From Diadophis punctatus similis (lineage: Eukaryota; Chordata; Lepidosauria; Squamata; Dipsadidae), in NCBI GenBank assembly GCA_023053685.1, contig JALIGW010000005.1, positions 56,100,242-56,164,241 on the forward strand: DNA of 64,000 nucleotides, in the 5' to 3' direction. The position numbers and the translations under genes were made by a program. The notes under the pieces were generated by a model, which saw only the letters and a program-made list of their open reading frames with translations, had not been told where the DNA came from and did no database searches. Positions within the stretch are counted from its first letter, which is position 1. The number at the start of each line of letters is the position of its first letter. This document shows, in pieces, positions 59,135 to 64,000 of the stretch.

Positions 59135-61722
59135 GCATAGGGCAAAACTATACCTCAGAACACCTTTCCACTGTAGTTTCTGCCCACCCACCAGATCAAG
59201 AAGAGGGGACATGCCCTGGGTACTTTCTATTAAACAATATAATCTCATGGGTCTCCAGAGTCATGCCTTCTCAGTGATGGCACCACTTCTTCTAAATATC
59301 AGGGAAATAATTAAGTTCACTTGGAAATCAAACTCCTATTATAGGACTGATTCTTATTTCCTTTTTAAAATAGTAATTTTATTAAGCATTACAATTAAAA
59401 AGATAAGAATAAATTAATTTAATGTTAACAAATTAAAAAGGAAAGAATAAAAAGAAAGTGCGTCAATTAAAAAATAGGATAGAAAAGAAAGAAACACTAA
59501 GATTATAATAAAGAAAAAATAAAGATGTGTCTCCTTCCTCATACCAAATACAACCAAGTTTAGTATCTTATTGCCTTCTCTTAAAATACAATACCTCTTT
59601 TCCCCATATTCCATCTCTTACATATAAACAAATCTTTAAAGCCAGTCATTCATCATTTTGCTGAACTTTTACGATCAGCAAAAGTTGTACTAAGTGTCAC
59701 CAGAGAAAACAGCACTTCATCTTTAACTTTGATCAAATATACTGACCTTATATTCTTTTTTGTAAATACCTTATAGGAAAGTTATGCAGGTTTGTTGCTT
59801 GTATATGCCATTTAATTATTAAGGCTTCATTTATATGCCCTGTATATCATCAATTTCCATATATTCTTGTAGCCTGTAATTTTTAATCTACTTTCAGGTC
59901 AGTCTCAGTCTTGTGCAGTTCTTCTTCGATAATGACTCAAAACTGGAACAAGCAGATTTTATATCATGTACAACTCAAGGAAAAAGGGGAAATCATCTGC
60001 GTATGCAGAAAAATAAATGCATAATGACAGTTGTTGAGGCACTCTTCTTTAAAATAAGTTTGCTGAATGATTTGATGGTGAGATAAAAATGTTTAGATGT
60101 TTTATTGACTCTGTTTGAAGAACATGCCAAACCAGAAACAGCATCTTTTTGTGCTGGCGACATCTGAGATTTTGAGAACATGCTTAACAGACAAAATAGT
60201 TGTTGGAGAAGAATATTGCTTTTTATTAAAGATGCTGTATAAGACTCCATGAGTTACAAATCACCATAAATTGTCTTTACTACCTCTGCTGCTTATCTCT
60301 CTTTCTTTTGCACAGGTATCTTAAATTACAATGGAATCATTTGTAAACACAAGGGATCATTACATGACTCCACAAATTCACTTCATTTAGGAAGGATGTG
60401 TGGGGTTCAAGAGCTGGCTGTAGCCAAAGCCCCTCTGCAAGAACCACACATCTCCTTTCCTAATCAATATCCACTGGTTATAGATGAACTTTGGAGCACA
60501 TTCCATACTGATGTAATTTAAGAGCAGTTCTATACACATTTCCTCATAAATGTCCCCTGGCTTCTTTTACTGGGTGGTTGTGTTTACTGTTTCTGAAGGA
60601 TATCTAGAAACATGTGTGGTCAACATATATGAAACCCAATGGTTATTTTTGAATTGCAAGTGAATTTGTTATTCCATAGTGGGGAATGTTGAACTTTGTA
60701 AAAGAAAAAAAACATTCTCTATATTAATTTCTCCTGCTTAGTTGTCAATAGAATTGTTCATGATCAGTGCTTAAACTCCCCTTGCTGGCAGCTTATCTGA
60801 AAATCTTTACAGAGCCTGTATTTACATATCTGTAATTAGTTCATTCCTGCCAACTTCAGTTCCTTTCTTGGTATAGTTTAGTTCACATAACAAGACAGGG
60901 ACTTCTTTCTATTTCCTTTTCTCCTTTTGCTCCATTTCATTTGCACACACTTCAAGATCAGGGTTTCAAATTTGAAGTTCTCTTTCCCCTGGTTCAAATA
61001 TTCAAAAGATGCCACTCCCTACCAGTGCAAGTGCTCACTATGTGCAAAAGAGAGTAAAGGTGCTCTGCAAGACTCCATTCAAAAAAGAAACCTTATCTTT
61101 CCAAATAAGCAACATCAGAGTTCCTTAAATATATTAAGAGCAGAAAGCACAAGCCTCTCCACTGGCAAAAATCGCTTGTTAACCTAGATTCCAGGTTAAT
61201 CCTTGACTTGAAAGCTTGTGACTGTGATTCTGGACCTAGATTGGCTGGTGACAAACAATTGGACTTTAGAACTTCTGCTGACCACACTTGTATCCCCTGT
61301 TTTGGATTTGGAGTCGCTTTCAAGGCAAGCTTGCCGGACTTCTGGGGGACTTGATTTCTCTTCTATGTGTGTGTATGCTTGTGTATTTGCATGCACCTTT
61401 TCTTTCTCCCTTGCTCATTTGCTTGAAAAGTTCCTAGTGAAGTTTCCAAACCTCCCTGTGCGTTTGTGAGTGTTTGGATTGAGACAAGACATTTATTCAA
61501 TGAAACAGACTGATTGGAGGAACTGGGAAGGAAGTGGTTGTGATCATATGCTGAGAATGGTAGTAGAAACTTTTGTTACACTAAATCTTATTAGTTAACT
61601 TTAGCTTTAATAATTGTATAATATTGGCATTGCAATTATGCATATATTATGCCACATGTTGGATGTATTCTTCCTAAATTTTAATACCAAATAATTGTTT
61701 ATTTTCATTGCTGCATCCTGAT
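59135..61722. other. Non-coding flank upstream of gene A
   Basis: Third copy of the triplicated flank (5435-9010 and 34620-37830) with deletions near 59755 and 61005. No gene recognised. Confidence 0.45.
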
Positions 61723-61729
61723 GGAAGGG

Positions 61730-62920
61730 ATATAGAATAAATAGAATTATTTATTGGCCAAGTGTGATTGGACACACAAGGAATTTGTCTGTGGTGCATA
61801 TGCTCTCAGTGTACATCAAAAGACAATATACATTCGGCAAGAATCATAAGGTACAACACAATGATTGTCATAGGGTACAAATAAGCAATCAGGAAACAAT
61901 CAATATTAATATAAATCATAAGGATACAAGCAACAAGTTACAGTCATGCTTAAGTGGGAGGAGATGGGTGATAGGAACGATGAGAAGACTAATAGTAATA
62001 CTAATGCAGCCTTAGTGAATAATTTGACAGTGGTGAGGGAATTATTTGTTTAGCAGAGTGATGGCGTTCGGGAGAAAACTGTTCTTGTGTCTAGTTGTCT
62101 TGGTGTGCAGTGCTCTATAGCATCGTTTTGAGGGTAGGAGTTGAAACAATTTATGTCCAGGATGCGAAGGGTCTGTAAATATTTTCATGGCCCTCTTTTT
62201 GACTCGTCAAAATACAGGTCCTCAATGGAAGGCAGGTTGGCAGTATTTGTTTTTTCTGCAGTTCTGATTATCCTCTGAAGTCTGTGTCTGTCTTGTTGGG
62301 TTGCAGAACCGAACCAAACAGTTATAGAGGTGCAGTTAAGTAGATGACAGACTCAATAATTCCTCTGTAGAACTGAATCAGCAGCACCTTGGGCAGTTTG
62401 AGCTTCCTGAGTTGGCGCAAAAAGAACATTCTTTGTTGTGCTTTTTTGATGACGTTTTTGATGTTAGGTGACCATTTTAGGTCTTGAGATAGCAATAGCA
62501 CTTTTCTTATATACCGCTTCATAGTGCTTTACAGCCCTCTCTAAGCGGTTTACAGAGTTCAGCATATTGCCCCCAACAATCTGGGTCCTCATTTTACCGA
62601 CCTCGGAAGGATGGAAGGCTGAGTCAACCTTGAGCCTAGTGAGATTTGAACAGCTGAACTGCTGAACTAGCAGTCAGCCTGCAGTGGCTGCATTTAACCA
62701 CTGCACCACTTCAGCTCTGTCAGATATGATAGAATCTATCAGATATGATAGAACCTAGAAATTTGAAGGTCTCTACTGTTGATACTGTGTTATCTAGTAT
62801 TGTAAGAGGTGGTAGAAGAGAAGTGGTGAGAGCATACAGCCTTGGGGGAGAGCTGTGCTAATTGTACAGGAATCTGATGTGATTCTGCTTAGCTTCACCT
62901 GCTGCTTCCTGTCTGTTAGG
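61730..62920 (-). mobile_element. L2-like LINE 3' fragment, minus strand, split by a SINE
   Basis: Minus-strand frames from about 62520 give DLKWSPNIKNVIKKAQQRMF, LRQLRKLKLPKVLLIQFYRG and IIESVIYLT, the thumb/C-terminal part of an L2-type RT, then an extended 3' region ending at about 61730. The segment 62719-62920 continues it upstream. Breaks the triplicated flank exactly where the homology to units X and Y stops (after gcatcctgatgga). Confidence 0.7.
62491..62718 (-). mobile_element. tRNA-derived SINE (Sauria type), minus strand, inside the L2-like LINE
   Basis: Reads agcaatagcacttttcttat and ataccgcttcatag at the 3' end; tRNA-like head ends caccacttcagctc. B box gtgagatttgaacagctg is somewhat decayed. 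Confidence 0.85.
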
Positions 62921-63270
62921 ACATGAGCCTAAAAGCCATATTTTGGCCCCCACTTTATCACGTTTGGCCTCCTATTGGATTATCCTGTGTCAGAGAAAGA
63001 TACAAAAGGGCTTTCTGTCTTACAAGACTCCTGCTGCAACCACAACATCTTGCAGTCCTGAATTTTTGTTATTTTGGGTTCCTCGTTCTTTCTATCCCAT
63101 CCATAAATTCATCCCACAGTTCTGATTTTGTCTTCATACCAATAATTGCCCGGATTTCTCTGGATCTTCCCACCCTGCCAAAGGTGTCCACAACTAAAGT
63201 CCAACAATCTTTTCAAGAAGTCAAGCAGACCTTGACCTAATCAGTACTTGCGTACATGGCAGAGTCCTTC
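62921..63270. other. Unassigned sequence
   Basis: No counterpart elsewhere in the window and no recognisable motif. An open frame of about 100 codons (62923-63240) has no recognised domain and is not called. Confidence 0.3.
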
Positions 63271-63455
63271 CAAAGAGTTTTACACTTTCAGCAATTTTAA
63301 TGAAGAAAACAAGGTTGGACACAAAGACATCAAATTAAGTAGATGAAAGAAAGCTCATCCCATTATTTGAGGTTTTTTTGCAGGGGAAGACAAATCTCAC
63401 ATCATCCATATGCCAGTTCACATGCCTTATTTTTGAAAGAGACATAACTCTATAT
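63271..63455 (-). other. Flank of a further amine oxidase copy (continues at 63852-64000)
   Basis: Matches 42640-42835 and, after the hAT element, 42840-42960 (ggttccttatcctgggaag). In unit Y this block lies 1.7 kb downstream of gene A exon 4, so exon 4 of another gene is expected just beyond the right edge. Confidence 0.55.
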
Positions 63456-63851
63456 CCGTGATGGCGAACCTATGGCACATGCGCCGTCGCCCCAGGTCAG
63501 ATCTCCGTGGCATTTCTTTTGTGACCTTCTGTTTCCCTGCAAACGATGAAACAGAAGCTCATGAAAGAAAAAGATCTTACCTCTTGCCGCACTGCCTGTG
63601 TTTGGGGATGCCCCGCCTCCCGCTGGCCAGCTGGTCTTTGGGTCTCTGCTGTGCATGCGCGCATGTCCGCACATGTGTGGGCACATTTTTGTGCATGTGC
63701 ACATTTGTGCACATCCACACACATTCACACACATTCGTGCATGTCCGTGCATGTCTGCACATGTGTGTTCACACGCTCACACAGCTTTCAGTTTGGGCAT
63801 GTGCGCATGCACAGTTTGGGCACTTGGTGTCTAAAAAGTTCACCATCCCTG
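63456..63851. mobile_element. hAT non-autonomous element
   Basis: Ends CCGTGATGGCGAACCTATGG and, reversed, CAGGGATGGTGAACTTTTTA, flanked by CTCTATAT / CTCTAGAT (7 of 8). The paralogous site at about 42838 is empty. The interior from 63650 to 63815 is a degenerate alternating TG/CA/CG run. Confidence 0.88.
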
Positions 63852-64000
63852 CTCTAGATAATATAACAGGGGTTCCTTATCCTGGGAAGACTTGAAATAT
63901 GCCATACTTTATCCTGGATATATTCATAGATAACTCTAATATTTCTGAAATGGATACTTTGAGAATTACTGAGTAGGATAGTACATTCCACAATAAAATC

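Noticed and set aside
62923..63240. Open frame of 105 codons
   Set aside because: No domain, no paralogue in the window, flanked by repeats; it may be a repeat fragment and is left uncalled.

Overview
The window is vertebrate nuclear DNA, most likely from a snake or other squamate. The basis is a spliced vertebrate-type gene family, tRNA-derived SINEs of the squamate Sauria type, CR1/L2-like, L1 and R4-like LINEs, chromodomain-type Ty3/Gypsy elements, many short hAT elements with 8-bp target duplications, and long (CT)n and (CA)n tracts. Nothing is prokaryotic: no operons, ribosome binding sites or CRISPR.

The backbone is a tandem array, all on the minus strand, of copper amine oxidase genes of the AOC2/AOC3 type (membrane primary amine oxidase, VAP-1/SSAO-like). 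Gene A is complete: exon 1 55812-54240, exon 2 47400-47115, exon 3 45681-45552, exon 4 44892-44608, giving 757 residues. Gene B is complete: 33564-31989, 18131-17846, 16441-16312, 15080-14796, giving 758 residues. Gene C contributes only exon 1 (4392-2820); its other exons lie left of the window. All exons join in frame at GT/AG sites, and the predicted proteins keep the N-terminal membrane anchor, the catalytic Asp, the TPQ-forming Tyr in NYDY and the three copper His. Orphan exon-2 copies at 10528-10789 (open) and 40620-40877 (frameshifted) show older, broken copies between the genes. Sequence at 63.27-64.0 kb matches the flank downstream of gene A, so a further copy probably lies to the right.

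Layout: repeat unit X (about 2.4-31.6 kb) and unit Y (about 31.6-53.9 kb) carry the same blocks in the same order; unit Z (53.9-61.7 kb) repeats the exon 1 block. Shared transposons (L1 remnant, R4-like LINE with inverted 5' end, minus-strand LTR, Gypsy with two palindromic MITEs, foldback element in intron 2, one SINE) predate the duplication. Unit-specific insertions (CR1/L2-like LINEs at 0.07-2.4 and 56.8-58.5 kb, hAT elements at 9.5, 15.5 and 58.6 kb, solo LTRs at 8.0 and 34.7 kb, Tc1/mariner-like MITE at 31.1 kb, Gypsy at 38.4-40.5 kb) came later, and the paralogous empty sites fix their ends almost to the base.

The residue just before the TPQ motif, known to control substrate access in human AOC3 (Leu) and AOC2 (Gly), is Gly in A, Glu in B and Asp in C. 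Exons 2 and 3 of A and B encode identical residues while exon 1 has diverged. The array looks like one enzyme scaffold with a changing substrate gate. No promoter, polyadenylation site or RNA gene could be assigned with confidence.
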